This document shows, piece after piece, positions 28,709-38,132 of a stretch of DNA of 64,000 bases. Origin of the DNA: Acidobacteriota bacterium (GTDB lineage Bacteria > Acidobacteriota > Terriglobia > Terriglobales > Acidobacteriaceae); assembly GCA_023410055.1 (NCBI GenBank), contig JAEYQK010000123.1, positions 1-64,000 on the forward strand, in the 5' to 3' direction. The number at the start of each line of letters is the position of its first letter. The stretch's first letter is position 1. Below the pieces are notes generated by a model. That model saw only the letters and a list, made by a program, of their open reading frames with translations. It had not been told where the DNA came from and did not search any database. Both the position numbers and the translations under genes were made by a program.

Positions 28709-30436
28709 ATGAATAAAGGGATTGAAGAGATCCGGAAACGCGGCAGCCGAATCGTTGCCGAAGGCGCGCACATGTTGCCGGCAGCGGCATTGATGATGGC
28801 CCAGGGAACGCTCGGGTCATTCGCCGACTTGAAGAAGCCGTTCGTGACCGTCGTGAATTCTTACACGACGCAGATTCCCGGACACGCCCACCTCGACAAG
28901 GTCGGCGAGATCGTCCGCGAGGAATTGAAGGCGCTTGGGTTCAACGTCTGGTATGCGAACGTCGGCGGGGCCGTGTGCGACGGCATTGCCATGGGTCACT
29001 TCGGCATGAAGTACTCGTTGGCCTCACGCGAGTTGATCTCCGACGAGATTGAGACCATCATCGGCGCGCATCCGTGCGATGCGTGGATCGGCATTGGCAA
29101 TTGCGACAAGATCGTTCCCGCGATGTACAACGCCATGGTGCGTATCAACATTCCTGCCGTCTACCTGAGCGGCGGACCGATGCTCGCCGGACGCGACAAC
29201 ACCGATCTGATCACCATTTTCGAAGCCGTCGGCAAGTACTCGGTCGGGAAGATGAGTGAGATCGAGCTGCGCGGTCTGGCGGAAAAAGCTTGTCCGGGTT
29301 GCGGAAGTTGCTCTGGCATGTTCACCGCAAATTCGATGAACTGTCTCGGGGAGGCGATCGGGCTGGCGATTGCAGGCAACGGGACTATCCCCGCCGAGCG
29401 TTGGACCGATGAAACGAAGCGCAAGACAGAAACGAATCCCGAGCGCGTGGAGCACATGAAGAAGACAGCACGCGCTCTGAAGCACTGTCTGGAGAACAAC
29501 ATTCGCCCGCTCGACATCGTCACCGAGAAGTCGTTGCGCAACGCGTTCATTCTCGACATGGCGATGGGCGGATCGACGAACACCGTCCTTCATACGCTGG
29601 CGCTGGCGCACTCGGCTGGAATCAAATTCGATCTCGACCAGTTGAACGATATCTCCGACAAGACGCCCAACGTCTGCAAGGTTTCGCCAAGCCGGCCGGA
29701 AGTTCACATCGAGGACGTGCATCGCGTCGGCGGCATTCCCGCCATCCTGAAAGAGATCGATCGCAATGCGAAGAGCGGGCTGGACCTCGAAGCGCCTACG
29801 GTCGTGGGCAAGCTGGTCGATTCTGTGGCGTGCGCGCCCGGTCCGGATGGCGATGTGATTCGTCCGGTGTCGAAGGCTTTTTCTGCAACTGGCGGCCTCG
29901 CCATTTTGTTTGGCAATCTCGCTCCGAAGGGTTCGGCGGTGAAAGTTGCCGGCGTGAAGGACGACATGCTGGAATTCGAAGGTCCGGCGCGTATCTACGA
30001 CTCTCAGGAAGATGCCCAGCGCGGCATTCTCAACCGCGAAGTGCAGGACGGCGATGTTGTCGTAGTCCGATATGAAGGCCCACGCGGCGGTCCGGGCATG
30101 CAGGAGATGCTCACTCCGACAGCGGCACTCGTCGGCTCGGGAGTGAAGGCGGCGTTGATCACCGACGGGCGCTTCTCGGGCGGCACGCGTGGTCTCTGCG
30201 TTGGACACATATCTCCAGAAGCCGCGGCAGGGGGGCCGATCGCGGCAATCCAGCCGGGTGATCGTATCTACATCAACGCGAAGACCCGTCGGCTTGAACT
30301 GAAGGTCAGTGATGACGAGATCCAGCGGCGTCTGGCAGCTCTGCCTCCGTTTGAAACGAAGGTGAAGCGTGGGTGGCTGGCGCGTTATTCGAAGATGGTC
30401 ACCAGCGCGGATACGGGAGCGGTGTTCGAAATTTAA
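28709..30436 (+). CDS. ilvD: Dihydroxy-acid dehydratase
   Basis: 575 residues, full length. Iron-sulfur ligands are in GNCDKIVPAMYNAM and CPGCGSCSGMFTANSMN. The C-terminal TDGRFSGGTRGLCVGHISPEA motif is complete. Converts dihydroxyisovalerate and dihydroxymethylvalerate to keto acids in valine/isoleucine synthesis. It stands alone rather than in an ilv operon. A hairpin terminator follows it. Confidence 0.97.
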   Translation: MNKGIEEIRKRGSRIVAEGAHMLPAAALMMAQGTLGSFADLKKPFVTVVNSYTTQIPGHAHLDKVGEIVREELKALGFNVWYANVGGAVCDGIAMGHFGMKYSLASRELISDEIETIIGAHPCDAWIGIGNCDKIVPAMYNAMVRINIPAVYLSGGPMLAGRDNTDLITIFEAVGKYSVGKMSEIELRGLAEKACPGCGSCSGMFTANSMNCLGEAIGLAIAGNGTIPAERWTDETKRKTETNPERVEHMKKTARALKHCLENNIRPLDIVTEKSLRNAFILDMAMGGSTNTVLHTLALAHSAGIKFDLDQLNDISDKTPNVCKVSPSRPEVHIEDVHRVGGIPAILKEIDRNAKSGLDLEAPTVVGKLVDSVACAPGPDGDVIRPVSKAFSATGGLAILFGNLAPKGSAVKVAGVKDDMLEFEGPARIYDSQEDAQRGILNREVQDGDVVVVRYEGPRGGPGMQEMLTPTAALVGSGVKAALITDGRFSGGTRGLCVGHISPEAAAGGPIAAIQPGDRIYINAKTRRLELKVSDDEIQRRLAALPPFETKVKRGWLARYSKMVTSADTGAVFEI

Positions 30437-30463
30437 GAGCTTGGCGGAGTTGATGGTCGTCTT

Positions 30464-30489
30464 CTACCCAGCATTTCCGTGCTGGGTAG
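30464..30489 (+). terminator. Terminator after ilvD
   Basis: CTACCCAGCA/TGCTGGGTAG with a six-base loop and a T-rich tail (ATTTGTCTGT), 28 bases after the ilvD stop. Confidence 0.75.
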
Positions 30490-30609
30490 ATTTGTCTGTA
30501 GTTGTTGCGAGCGAAAACCCTCTCCGTGACCGCGGCATCTCGTTCTAAACAAAACATCGTTCCCCGATATTGAGAGACTTGTGCGCGTGTAGCGCGAAGG
30601 AGTTCTAGA

Positions 30610-31263
30610 ATGGCAACCCATCCTCTTGAACCGTCTGGCCCGAAAATGGGACCGCAGTTGGCGATTGCGCCGCAGGAGGCACCCAAGGTTGCCAATCCCG
30701 CGCCGCTCGGACTGGCAGGATTCGGTCTGACGACCGTAATGCTCAGCCTGATCAACTGCGCGCTATTGCCCGCGGACGCCGCGACCCTCGTCGCGCCGCT
30801 TGCGTTTGCCTTCGGCGGAGTCGCGCAAATACTGGCCGGGATATTCGAGTATCGCAACGGTAACACGTTCGGCACGGTCGCATTCACCGCGTATGGGCTG
30901 TTCTGGTGGTGGTACGCCCTCATGGTCTGGACCATCGGTGCTGGCTGGATCAAGCCACCCAACCCAGTCGGCGTCGGAGCGACACTGATCATGTGGGGCG
31001 TGTTCACTCTCTACATGTGGGTTGCGACTTTCACCGCCAACAAGGGCGTCTGGAGCGTCTTCCTGCTACTGTGGATCACGTTCTTTCTGCTTGGCGCGGG
31101 CGATTTGGGATGGGCCGCAGGAAAAACAATCGGCGGCTGGTTCGGCCTGATCACCGGCCTCGACGCACTGTACGTTTCGTTTGCGGAAGTGACGAATGGG
31201 GCGTTTGGAAGAGAGGTACTGCCCTTGGGGGCGCCGATGAGAAGAGCTGCGGTAGTTCGGTAG
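30610..31263 (+). CDS. GPR1/FUN34/YaaH (SatP) family acetate/succinate transporter
   Basis: 217 residues with six predicted membrane segments. NPAPLGLAGFGLTTVML carries the NPxPLGL family signature at the first segment, and FAFGGVAQILAGIFEYRNGNTFG follows. An N-terminal Pro-rich tail of about 30 residues is longer than in SatP. Likely imports or equilibrates acetate. The ATG at 30610 has GAAGGAG upstream. Confidence 0.92.
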   Translation: MATHPLEPSGPKMGPQLAIAPQEAPKVANPAPLGLAGFGLTTVMLSLINCALLPADAATLVAPLAFAFGGVAQILAGIFEYRNGNTFGTVAFTAYGLFWWWYALMVWTIGAGWIKPPNPVGVGATLIMWGVFTLYMWVATFTANKGVWSVFLLLWITFFLLGAGDLGWAAGKTIGGWFGLITGLDALYVSFAEVTNGAFGREVLPLGAPMRRAAVVR

Positions 31264-31401
31264 AGTACTCAGTACCCAGTACTCAGTACTCCGAACTTGG
31301 AATTCAGAAGTCAGAAGTCAATTCAGAAGTCGGAAGACAGAATTCGTACTCAGTACTCAGAACGAACTCTTCAGTTCGGCATACTGGGTACTGAGTACTA
31401 G
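31264..31401. repeat. AGTACTCAGT / AGAAGTCAGAAG short-repeat tract
   Basis: Fills the entire gap between the transporter stop and the serA stop. Units of GTACTCAGTACTC, AGAAGTCAGAAGTC and an inverted TACTGGGTACTGAGTACT. Relatives at 62470-62506 and 63978-63992. Confidence 0.8.
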
Positions 31402-31404
31402 CTT

Positions 31405-33000
31405 CTAGAGAATGATTCTCTTCGCCAGGGTCACTGCCTCGATCTTCTTTAGGTCTTGCAACACACCCTCTGGGATCGGGCCATCGACGCGGACGACGCT
31501 AACAGCTTCGCGTGTGCCGTGTCCGTTTTCTTCGGGGCGGCCCAGCGAAAAATTGGCGATGTTCACGCCGTGCTTTGCAAGAATCGTTCCCACCTGGCCG
31601 ACAACGCCCGGTACGTCGCGGTTGCGAAGATAGATCAGGCTTTGTTCCAGCCGAGCTTCGATGTCGATCTTGTCGATCGCCAGGAGGCGCGGAGAATTGC
31701 CGTGCAACACGGCGCCGCGAACCAGCAATTCCTGCGTGCCCGTTTTCACTCTCATCGTGATGCCGTCACCGACGCCGTTGCCATTCTCCGGCTCCTTCTG
31801 CTCGAGGACGCGAATGCCGCGCGATTCCGCGACTGACGCCGCGTTCACCAGGTTGGCGCGGTCAGAAAGCATCTGGTTCAGTACGCCCATAACGCCGGCA
31901 TTGCGAACAAGGTCGGTCTTCCAGCAGGCAATGCGTCCGCTGTATCGGATTCCGATCTCTTCAAGGCCGCCTTCGGTGGCCTGAGCGAGAAATGCACCCA
32001 TGCGCTCGGCCAGCACAATGTATGGCTGCATCTGGGCGTATTCTTCTTCGGTAACGGACGGCACGTTCACTGCATTCTGAATGACGCCGTGCGCAAGGTA
32101 TTCCAAAATCTGTTGCGCGATCTGCACGCCAACGGCTTCCTGGGCTTCGGCCGTGGAACCGCCGAGATGCGGGGTCATGATGAGATTCGGTGCCGAGGCT
32201 AGCGGGCCATCCTGTGCCGGTGGCTCCTGGCAGAAGACATCGAGCGCCGCTCCGCCCAACTTGCCGCTCTTCAGACCATCGGCGAGTGCAGCTTCGTCGA
32301 TCAGCTCGCCGCGGGCACAGTTGACGATGCGTACGCCTTTCTTCATCTTCTCAATGGTCTGCGCATTGATGAGACCGTGCGTTTGCGGAGTCAGCCCGAG
32401 GTGAAGAGTGATGTAGTCAGATTTCGCAAAGACGTCATCCAGCGGGAGCAGCTTCACCCCCATTTGCTCAGCGGCAGCGGCGGAGATGAACGGGTCATGG
32501 GCAATAATCGTCATCTGAAATGCCTTGGCGCGCTTCGCTACTTCAACGCCGATGCGCCCAAGACCGATGATGCCGAGGGTCTTGTTGCGAAGCTCGGTGC
32601 CCTGAAGCGATTTCTTGTCCCACTTGCCGACGTGCATCGAGGCATCCGCGCGAGGTGTGAAACGGGCCATCGCAATCATCAGTCCGAGGGTGTGCTCGGC
32701 CACGGCCACGGCGTTTGCGCCGGGCGTGTTCATTACGCAGATGCCCTTCTTGGTCGCGGCATCGAGATCAACATTGTCGACGCCGACGCCGGCGCGGCCA
32801 ATCACGCGCAACTTGTCGACATCCTGCAGCAACTTCTCGTCAGCCATTACCGCCGAGCGAACGATCAAGGCATCCGCTGTCTTGAGGTGCGCAGGCAAAT
32901 TGCCCGCAATTTGCTCGGCTGTAACGACGGTCCAGTCCGACTGCTGCCGCAAAAGATCGATGGCAGACTGGGATATCTTCTCGGCGACGACGATTTTCAT
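31405..33000 (-). CDS. serA: D-3-phosphoglycerate dehydrogenase (long form with ASB and ACT domains)
   Basis: 531 residues. NAD motif GLGRIGVEVAKRAKAF, Arg in NCARGELIDEAAL, and His in PHLGGSTAEAQEAVG define the catalytic half. The intervening allosteric substrate-binding domain (about 320-450) and C-terminal ACT domain (RDVPGVVGQVGTILAKHGVNI) are the type I organisation with serine feedback control. First step of serine synthesis from 3-phosphoglycerate. Monocistronic, with a repeat tract abutting its 3' end. Confidence 0.97.
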   Translation of the reverse strand: MKIVVAEKISQSAIDLLRQQSDWTVVTAEQIAGNLPAHLKTADALIVRSAVMADEKLLQDVDKLRVIGRAGVGVDNVDLDAATKKGICVMNTPGANAVAVAEHTLGLMIAMARFTPRADASMHVGKWDKKSLQGTELRNKTLGIIGLGRIGVEVAKRAKAFQMTIIAHDPFISAAAAEQMGVKLLPLDDVFAKSDYITLHLGLTPQTHGLINAQTIEKMKKGVRIVNCARGELIDEAALADGLKSGKLGGAALDVFCQEPPAQDGPLASAPNLIMTPHLGGSTAEAQEAVGVQIAQQILEYLAHGVIQNAVNVPSVTEEEYAQMQPYIVLAERMGAFLAQATEGGLEEIGIRYSGRIACWKTDLVRNAGVMGVLNQMLSDRANLVNAASVAESRGIRVLEQKEPENGNGVGDGITMRVKTGTQELLVRGAVLHGNSPRLLAIDKIDIEARLEQSLIYLRNRDVPGVVGQVGTILAKHGVNIANFSLGRPEENGHGTREAVSVVRVDGPIPEGVLQDLKKIEAVTLAKRIIL

Positions 33001-33470
33001 GGCATCTCTCGCTTGGCTCAGATGTTGTTTGTTTATTTATGATTACGAACTCAACCAGCACTCAAGGACACTAAACCCGTGGGCTCGACACTGCAAGCTA
33101 TGACCAAAGTCTAGCGAATGAGGTGGTCTGGCAGCCACTCAGAAATTTTTGTTGAGACAATCGAGAGAAGCACTAGTTCCACACCCCCGCAGTAACGCGG
33201 GCCACCGCAAAGGTCCATAGCCGCAAATGCATTGGGCACTCCCTTTAGTGTATTGCGAGTACTGCCTCTTCTAGCTAGTATTTCCTACCTCCCAACCGGG
33301 ATGATGCAATTGCGCGCGTAGAACGCGATTGTCGCGCGTGTTACTTTCCCGCCTGAGCTCTGTTCGAGTAACTCAGTTCAACTCGAAAGCGGAGCCGCAG
33401 GATTCTTTGCACCCCCTAGCGACATCCGGCATCCAAGTTGCTGGCCCGGGTTAATCCCAAGGAGTCCAGT
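33001..33470. other. Divergent intergenic region of 470 bases
   Basis: Between serA and the TPR gene. Must hold both promoters. No repeat family or RNA was recognised; a strong AAGGAG ribosome site precedes the TPR gene. Confidence 0.5.
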
Positions 33471-34499
33471 ATGGGTCGCCCAACTCTCCTCCTCTTGCTT
33501 CTCTTTTCCATGACAACGATTACCTCTGCCCAGCGGCAGCGGTCTATTGAAGTCGATCCAAATGCACTGAATCCTACTCTTGGCAACGGTGCCACTCTCG
33601 TGGTCCACGTCGTCCAGCCAAATGACCGGCCACTTGGACAGGACTATTCCGTTGTACTCGAGTCCGTCCACGGTGCAGTAGTCGGCCGAAGCGTTACAAA
33701 TCGCCAAGGTGAGATTGCGTTTCGCGGCATTCGTCCCGGAGATTACGTTGTGCGAGTAAGCGGCGCGAATATAAAAGATGCTGCGTCGGGAACAATCGCG
33801 CTCAGTCCCTCCGACTTCCGCTCGGAGTTTGTCCGTGTTGAACTGACCAATCCAGACGGGACCCCAGCCATCACCTCGAAGCAGGGTTCAGTCTCAGCTG
33901 CCTCGCTGAATATTCCGGAAAAAGCTCGGAAGGAACGCGACAAAGGAAACGAAGCTTTGGCCAGAGGAGACAAGGACAAGGCGAAAGAACACTACCTCAA
34001 AGCGATCGAGATTTACCCTGCTTTCGCGAGCGCCTACAACAATCTCGGCACGGTCTACATCGCGTCTTCCGATAAGGTACATGCCCGTGAGGCTTGGATG
34101 AAGGCCCTGGAAATCGATCCCGAGCTAGATAGCGCCAACGTGAATATTGCCAGGCTTGATTTCATGGATCGTGACTATGCCGGCGCGATCACTCCTCTTG
34201 AGAAGGCGCTTGCGGCACATCCGAAGAACCCCAACATTCTGCTCTTAATGTCGGAAGCTCAACTGATGACCAAAGACTACGATAAGGCATTGGTCTACGC
34301 GCGCAAGGTCTACACCGGGGTGCATAAGGACTTTGAGATGGCGCACATAGTTGCAGGGCGCGCTCTCGAAGCGCAGAACCATCCCGATCAGGCGCGAGCC
34401 GAGTACGACAGGTTGCTGCAAGAATCGCCGAGCGCTCCGGAAACTGCCGAGGCGAAACGGTCTCTTTCTCGTCTCGACAGCTTGGCCAGAAGCCAATAG
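33471..34499 (+). CDS. Secreted TPR protein with N-terminal carboxypeptidase-regulatory-like domain
   Basis: About 342 residues. The ATG at 33471 has AAGGAG seven bases upstream and starts the signal peptide MGRPTLLLLLLFSMTTITSAQ; an upstream in-frame start would lengthen it by 11 residues. A beta domain (about 25-115, GEIAFRGIRPGDYVVRV) is followed by at least four TPRs (about 145-335), including AKEHYLKAIEIYPAFASAYNNLG. Likely a periplasmic or surface scaffold; partner unknown. Confidence 0.85.
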   Translation: MGRPTLLLLLLFSMTTITSAQRQRSIEVDPNALNPTLGNGATLVVHVVQPNDRPLGQDYSVVLESVHGAVVGRSVTNRQGEIAFRGIRPGDYVVRVSGANIKDAASGTIALSPSDFRSEFVRVELTNPDGTPAITSKQGSVSAASLNIPEKARKERDKGNEALARGDKDKAKEHYLKAIEIYPAFASAYNNLGTVYIASSDKVHAREAWMKALEIDPELDSANVNIARLDFMDRDYAGAITPLEKALAAHPKNPNILLLMSEAQLMTKDYDKALVYARKVYTGVHKDFEMAHIVAGRALEAQNHPDQARAEYDRLLQESPSAPETAEAKRSLSRLDSLARSQ

Positions 34500-34521
34500 C
34501 CAGATTTCTTCATCGCAGGCC

Positions 34522-35730
34522 TTAGATGATGGACCTGACTTTGGGTATGCGGATCAGCGCCTGCGCCGTCAGCCAACTCAACAGCACGGTACTGCAGAAC
34601 ACGAATGAAAATTTTAGGGCGGCATGAACTGGTTGATTCAACACGAGCCGTTGCGTCCAAGTTATGAACACGTAATGCACGAGATACATAACGTAGGCGC
34701 TTCTGCTTAACGAATTCATCCAAGCACGTGATTTCAGCTTGAGTCCGCGGAACAGCGCCAGAAAACCAAAACAGCTGGCCACACAACTGGCCACCCAGAG
34801 GGCTGTCTCAAGTCTGTGCTGAGTCGCGCCAGGAAGTTGATGAACGAGTCTCAACCGGGGAACAAACCAAAGAGCGTTGTACGCCGCAATGCAGCCCAGA
34901 GCCCACACGGGCCAATTGCGCGCCAAAGGGCCCTCGCGAGATAGCAGTCCTCTGTCAGGACTGGGGACGCCCACCAGAAATCCGAATAGGAACCAGAATC
35001 CGTAGAGTCCGAAACGGCAGACTTGGAATGAGAGGGGCGGCGTAAAGAAATCCTTCCAAGTACCGAAGCCATAGTGAAACAACAACGGAATGTACACTAA
35101 CGCGGACAACAGGAAAACCACTGCCATCGTTGCAAGTGGGCGATACTGCAGCTTCTCAATTCCCCGCGCGGCACTGTCGATGAGCCGTTTGAAAGGCAGC
35201 AGAAGCACCGCGATTGCGATGTCAAAGAAGAGCAACACCCAGATGAACCACGGCGGGCCGGCCGCAAATCCGTGTGCCGCCAGCCGACGATAAAAATCAA
35301 GAAATCCGAGGTTCTGCAGGCCGAGTTGCCAAGACGCGTAGTAGGCAATCGGCATCAGAAAGATGACCGCGCCTGCAAAGGGTACTCCAAGGCGCAGAAT
35401 ACGATCTCGAACGAACTTGAGAACCCCGTGACGTCTAATTGCCGGATACACAAACAATCCGGACACAAAGAACATCAGCGACATGAAGAAGACGTCGTTG
35501 AAGTTCTCAGCGTAGTCGAAAAACCTCCAGCGCGTGATATCCACGACAGGAGCTGTCGAACGAAAGGGATTCTGCCTGTCAAAGCTGGCGAAACCCGTGT
35601 ACGCGAGGCAACTATGATGAGCGAGAACCATCAAGGTCAATGTGGTCCTCAGATAGTCGATGGAGATGTCGCGACCACCCGACTTCTGGATTTTGTTACT
35701 GGCGCTGGCTAACGTAGCAGTTTCGTTCAT
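34522..35730 (-). CDS. Acyltransferase 3 (OatA/OPA-like) membrane protein
   Basis: 402 residues with about ten membrane segments. The N-terminal RDISIDYLRTTLTLMVLAHH has the family His and Asp positions of acyltransferase 3, and FFVSGLFVYPAIRRHG follows. Such proteins acylate exported polysaccharides or other cell-surface molecules. Convergent with the TPR gene, 22 bases apart. Confidence 0.88.
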   Translation of the reverse strand: MNETATLASASNKIQKSGGRDISIDYLRTTLTLMVLAHHSCLAYTGFASFDRQNPFRSTAPVVDITRWRFFDYAENFNDVFFMSLMFFVSGLFVYPAIRRHGVLKFVRDRILRLGVPFAGAVIFLMPIAYYASWQLGLQNLGFLDFYRRLAAHGFAAGPPWFIWVLLFFDIAIAVLLLPFKRLIDSAARGIEKLQYRPLATMAVVFLLSALVYIPLLFHYGFGTWKDFFTPPLSFQVCRFGLYGFWFLFGFLVGVPSPDRGLLSREGPLARNWPVWALGCIAAYNALWFVPRLRLVHQLPGATQHRLETALWVASCVASCFGFLALFRGLKLKSRAWMNSLSRSAYVMYLVHYVFITWTQRLVLNQPVHAALKFSFVFCSTVLLSWLTAQALIRIPKVRSII

Positions 35731-35782
35731 TCGTCAGGTGAAGCTTATGCAACACAATGCGCGGTGAGAATCAAGGGAATGA

Positions 35783-35804
35783 GGGACGGGAATAGTCCCG
35801 TCCC
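35783..35804. repeat. Small hairpin (GGGACGGGA/TCCCGTCCC)
   Basis: Inverted repeat between the acyltransferase start and the following minus-strand gene. Sequence resembles the GACGGGGC hairpins at 9985 and 50098. Confidence 0.6.
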
Positions 35805-35833
35805 GTAATGAAGGACAAAGTCTGTTATGGGTT

Positions 35834-36217
35834 CTACGCTTTCTTTCGTGTAGCCACCATCTTGTCGTTGCTCATGCCGACTACTTCACGATCGAAGTTG
35901 ATCTTGTCGCCGTCAATCGTACCCTTGTACTTGATCACGATTTCCATGCCATTGAAGTCGAGTTTTTCGACGAAGCTGACGTCTTTTCCGTTGATCGTGC
36001 CCTCGGTGATTTTCACATCGGTCATCTCGGTCTTGGCAGTTCCAGTCAGCGTACTGCCGTCGGCCTTGAGGTCGAACGTGTAGTGCAGATCGCCCATCGG
36101 CGTGCTGACGGTGGAGGTCCAAGCGCCATCAATGTCAGCGGCAAAGGCGACTGCGCCGAGCATCAAGACAATCATCAGGAAGAACCCATTACGAATCGTC
36201 CGAGCAGATACTTTCAT
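35834..36217 (-). CDS. Small secreted beta-rich protein, paralogue of the gene at 42221
   Basis: 127 residues from the second of two close ATGs (36217), which has AGGAG six bases upstream. A signal peptide ends at AFA, then ADIDGAWTSTVSTPMGDLHYTF, with repeated short strands (LTGTAKTEMTDVKI, GTIDGDKINF). The neighbour at 42221 shares about half its residues, including IDG.W and GTIDGDKINF-like ends. Lies just downstream of the GH43-like gene on the same strand. Function unknown; a lipocalin-like carbohydrate- or lipid-binding role is a guess. Confidence 0.75.
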   Translation of the reverse strand: MKVSARTIRNGFFLMIVLMLGAVAFAADIDGAWTSTVSTPMGDLHYTFDLKADGSTLTGTAKTEMTDVKITEGTINGKDVSFVEKLDFNGMEIVIKYKGTIDGDKINFDREVVGMSNDKMVATRKKA

Positions 36218-36312
36218 GTGCATCTCCTGTCAAATTGGAAGTCTGTACTTCTTTTCAAAAACCATCATGGCCTGTTCAAGCCGGGTTCTGGCTTCAGTAG
36301 AAATCATAGAGT

Positions 36313-37917
36313 CTACTTCGCCGCACTCTTGCCCGCTACAGCTTTGCCGAAAACCGTGAACTCCAGCACTCCCAGCGGCGTGCCGGAAATGTGCGGCCAA
36401 TCCGTGATGGTGAGGCGCACGAAACGGCAAGCCGTGGGTCGAAGCTCATCGAATTCCGTGTACTTCGTGACATCGCTATTCGTCTTGTCGAGAACCGTCT
36501 CGTACGTCTTGCCGTCCTTCGACGCCTCGATTTTGTAGCGGAACGCGCGGCTTCCGGTCACCTTCGGCGGCGAACCGCTGGGCGGCATAAAGCCTCCGCG
36601 CCCGCCGGTGGCAAATTCGATTCTGCTCGAATCTATCAGGAAGTACTGCGGATCCTCAAATTCCGTAATCGAACCGAGATCGACCGTCAACGTTGGCTGC
36701 GCATCGTTCTCCGCCGGTTCCCACCATGCTCCATTCGTTCCATCCACCGCGTAGGCCGCATCGTGACCTGGGCGCTGGCTGGAAAAGCTTCCCTGCTGAT
36801 TCATGGCGCGCATTTTGTTGACGGTCAGTGCGATCGAACCCGAGTCGCCATTGCGTACTGGATTGGCAACAACTCCCGGCGCCCACTGCGGTGTCTCGGT
36901 GACCTCTCGAACATACATGTTGCCCTGCGAGTCGAAACCAACTGGCTCCATCCCAAGGCGACGCCCTCCGGGGGGATTCGACATGACCATCGTGTAGAAG
37001 ACCCACCAGTTGCCGTCTGGTCCTTTGACGATGGATCCATGACCCGGCCCGGTCACGATTCCCGTCGTCTTGCGCAGCAGCGGATTTCGCGGCGAGTAGG
37101 TGAACGGTCCCATTGGACTCTTGGCCGTGTAAACGCCGCTGGCGTAACTCATCCACTGCGTGCCCGAAGCGCTGTACTCGAGATAGTAAGTACCGTTGTG
37201 CTTGAAGACCCACGGACCTTCGATCCAGGCGATGTCGGTGTATTCATTGTTCTCGCCCCAGCGTTCCCAAACGTGTTTAGGATTGAATCCGAACAGATGC
37301 TTGGGGGGCGCCGCGAAACGGGTCAAATCTTTCGGATCGAGAGGCGCGACATAGATGCCGTCGGTGGAGCGTCCTGGGAAATACATGTAGGGCTTATTGT
37401 CGTCGTCTACGAACATGTCGACATCAAAAGCGCCGGACCACTTTCTACCTTTCACTTCCTTCGCCCAGGGCTCACCCTTTTCGTTCTTCCAATCCCCGAG
37501 GAGTTCGTACGGGCCGAGAATGTTCGCCGCCTTGTAGAGCGGAGCATCGTTTCCCGACATGTAGAACGCGCCGTTGTACTTGACGACGTGAGGCGCAACC
37601 GGGAAGCGTCCGCCACGAACCTCGACGCCCTGGTACTTCCAATTCAGGAAATCCTTCGACACCCAGGCGCCACCGCCCGTTCCGAATAGGTAGTACTCAT
37701 CGCCTTCCTTCACCACTGTTACGTCGCCGAGGTTAACGCCCTGTGGGGTGCCGTCCTTCGATGATGCTTCTATCGGAAGCGGATTGCAGTAGCGCGCCGA
37801 CTTGCCGATAAGTGGGGCGGCTTTGGAAACAGGCTTCTGTGCCCAAAGCGCGGCTGTGCCGAAAAGGATGACTGCCCCTGCCGCGATGGAACGAGTGAGG
37901 CTTGAACGCAATACCAT
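36313..37917 (-). CDS. Secreted GH43-like glycoside hydrolase with C-terminal discoidin-type domain
   Basis: About 534 residues from the ATG at 37917, start of the signal sequence MVLRSSLTRSIAAGAVILFG; an upstream ATG (37983) lacks one. A five-bladed propeller (about 45-350) has GDVTVVKEGDEYYLF, DMFVDDDNKPYMYF and EGPWVFKHNGTYYLEYSA, matching the acid positions of GH43/GH117-type enzymes. The C-terminal part (about 390-530) looks like an F5/8 (discoidin/CBM32-like) domain. Targets arabinan/xylan-type side chains by family; substrate not determined. Confidence 0.82.
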   Translation of the reverse strand: MVLRSSLTRSIAAGAVILFGTAALWAQKPVSKAAPLIGKSARYCNPLPIEASSKDGTPQGVNLGDVTVVKEGDEYYLFGTGGGAWVSKDFLNWKYQGVEVRGGRFPVAPHVVKYNGAFYMSGNDAPLYKAANILGPYELLGDWKNEKGEPWAKEVKGRKWSGAFDVDMFVDDDNKPYMYFPGRSTDGIYVAPLDPKDLTRFAAPPKHLFGFNPKHVWERWGENNEYTDIAWIEGPWVFKHNGTYYLEYSASGTQWMSYASGVYTAKSPMGPFTYSPRNPLLRKTTGIVTGPGHGSIVKGPDGNWWVFYTMVMSNPPGGRRLGMEPVGFDSQGNMYVREVTETPQWAPGVVANPVRNGDSGSIALTVNKMRAMNQQGSFSSQRPGHDAAYAVDGTNGAWWEPAENDAQPTLTVDLGSITEFEDPQYFLIDSSRIEFATGGRGGFMPPSGSPPKVTGSRAFRYKIEASKDGKTYETVLDKTNSDVTKYTEFDELRPTACRFVRLTITDWPHISGTPLGVLEFTVFGKAVAGKSAAK

Positions 37918-38132
37918 GATGGGGTTCTCCGAATTACACCAGGCCCGGCTTGTGCCCGCGAAGTACTGGATTTTCGCGCACAACGTGAGTCTGCGAAAGT
38001 CGCAGCGAGTTTATCGTGCGTCCGGGGGTGAGTCAAACGCGTTCGGGGACGACTGGGGGTATCACTTCGGCATGACTGTGAAGCACGCAAGGAAGCTGCT
38101 ACAATTTCGCCGCTTTAGGAAAGGCGACCTTT

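Noticed and set aside
29024..30208. 394-codon open frame on the strand opposite ilvD
   Set aside because: Composition is that of an antisense shadow of a GC-rich gene (His/Arg/Asp-rich, no domain); ilvD itself is unmistakable.
31264..31401. Short regular repeats resembling a CRISPR array
   Set aside because: Units are 10-14 bases, contiguous and without unique spacers; no cas genes are present.
36391..37689. 432-codon open frame opposite the GH43-like gene
   Set aside because: Arg/His-rich sequence with no motif; the opposite strand has a full propeller enzyme with signal peptide.
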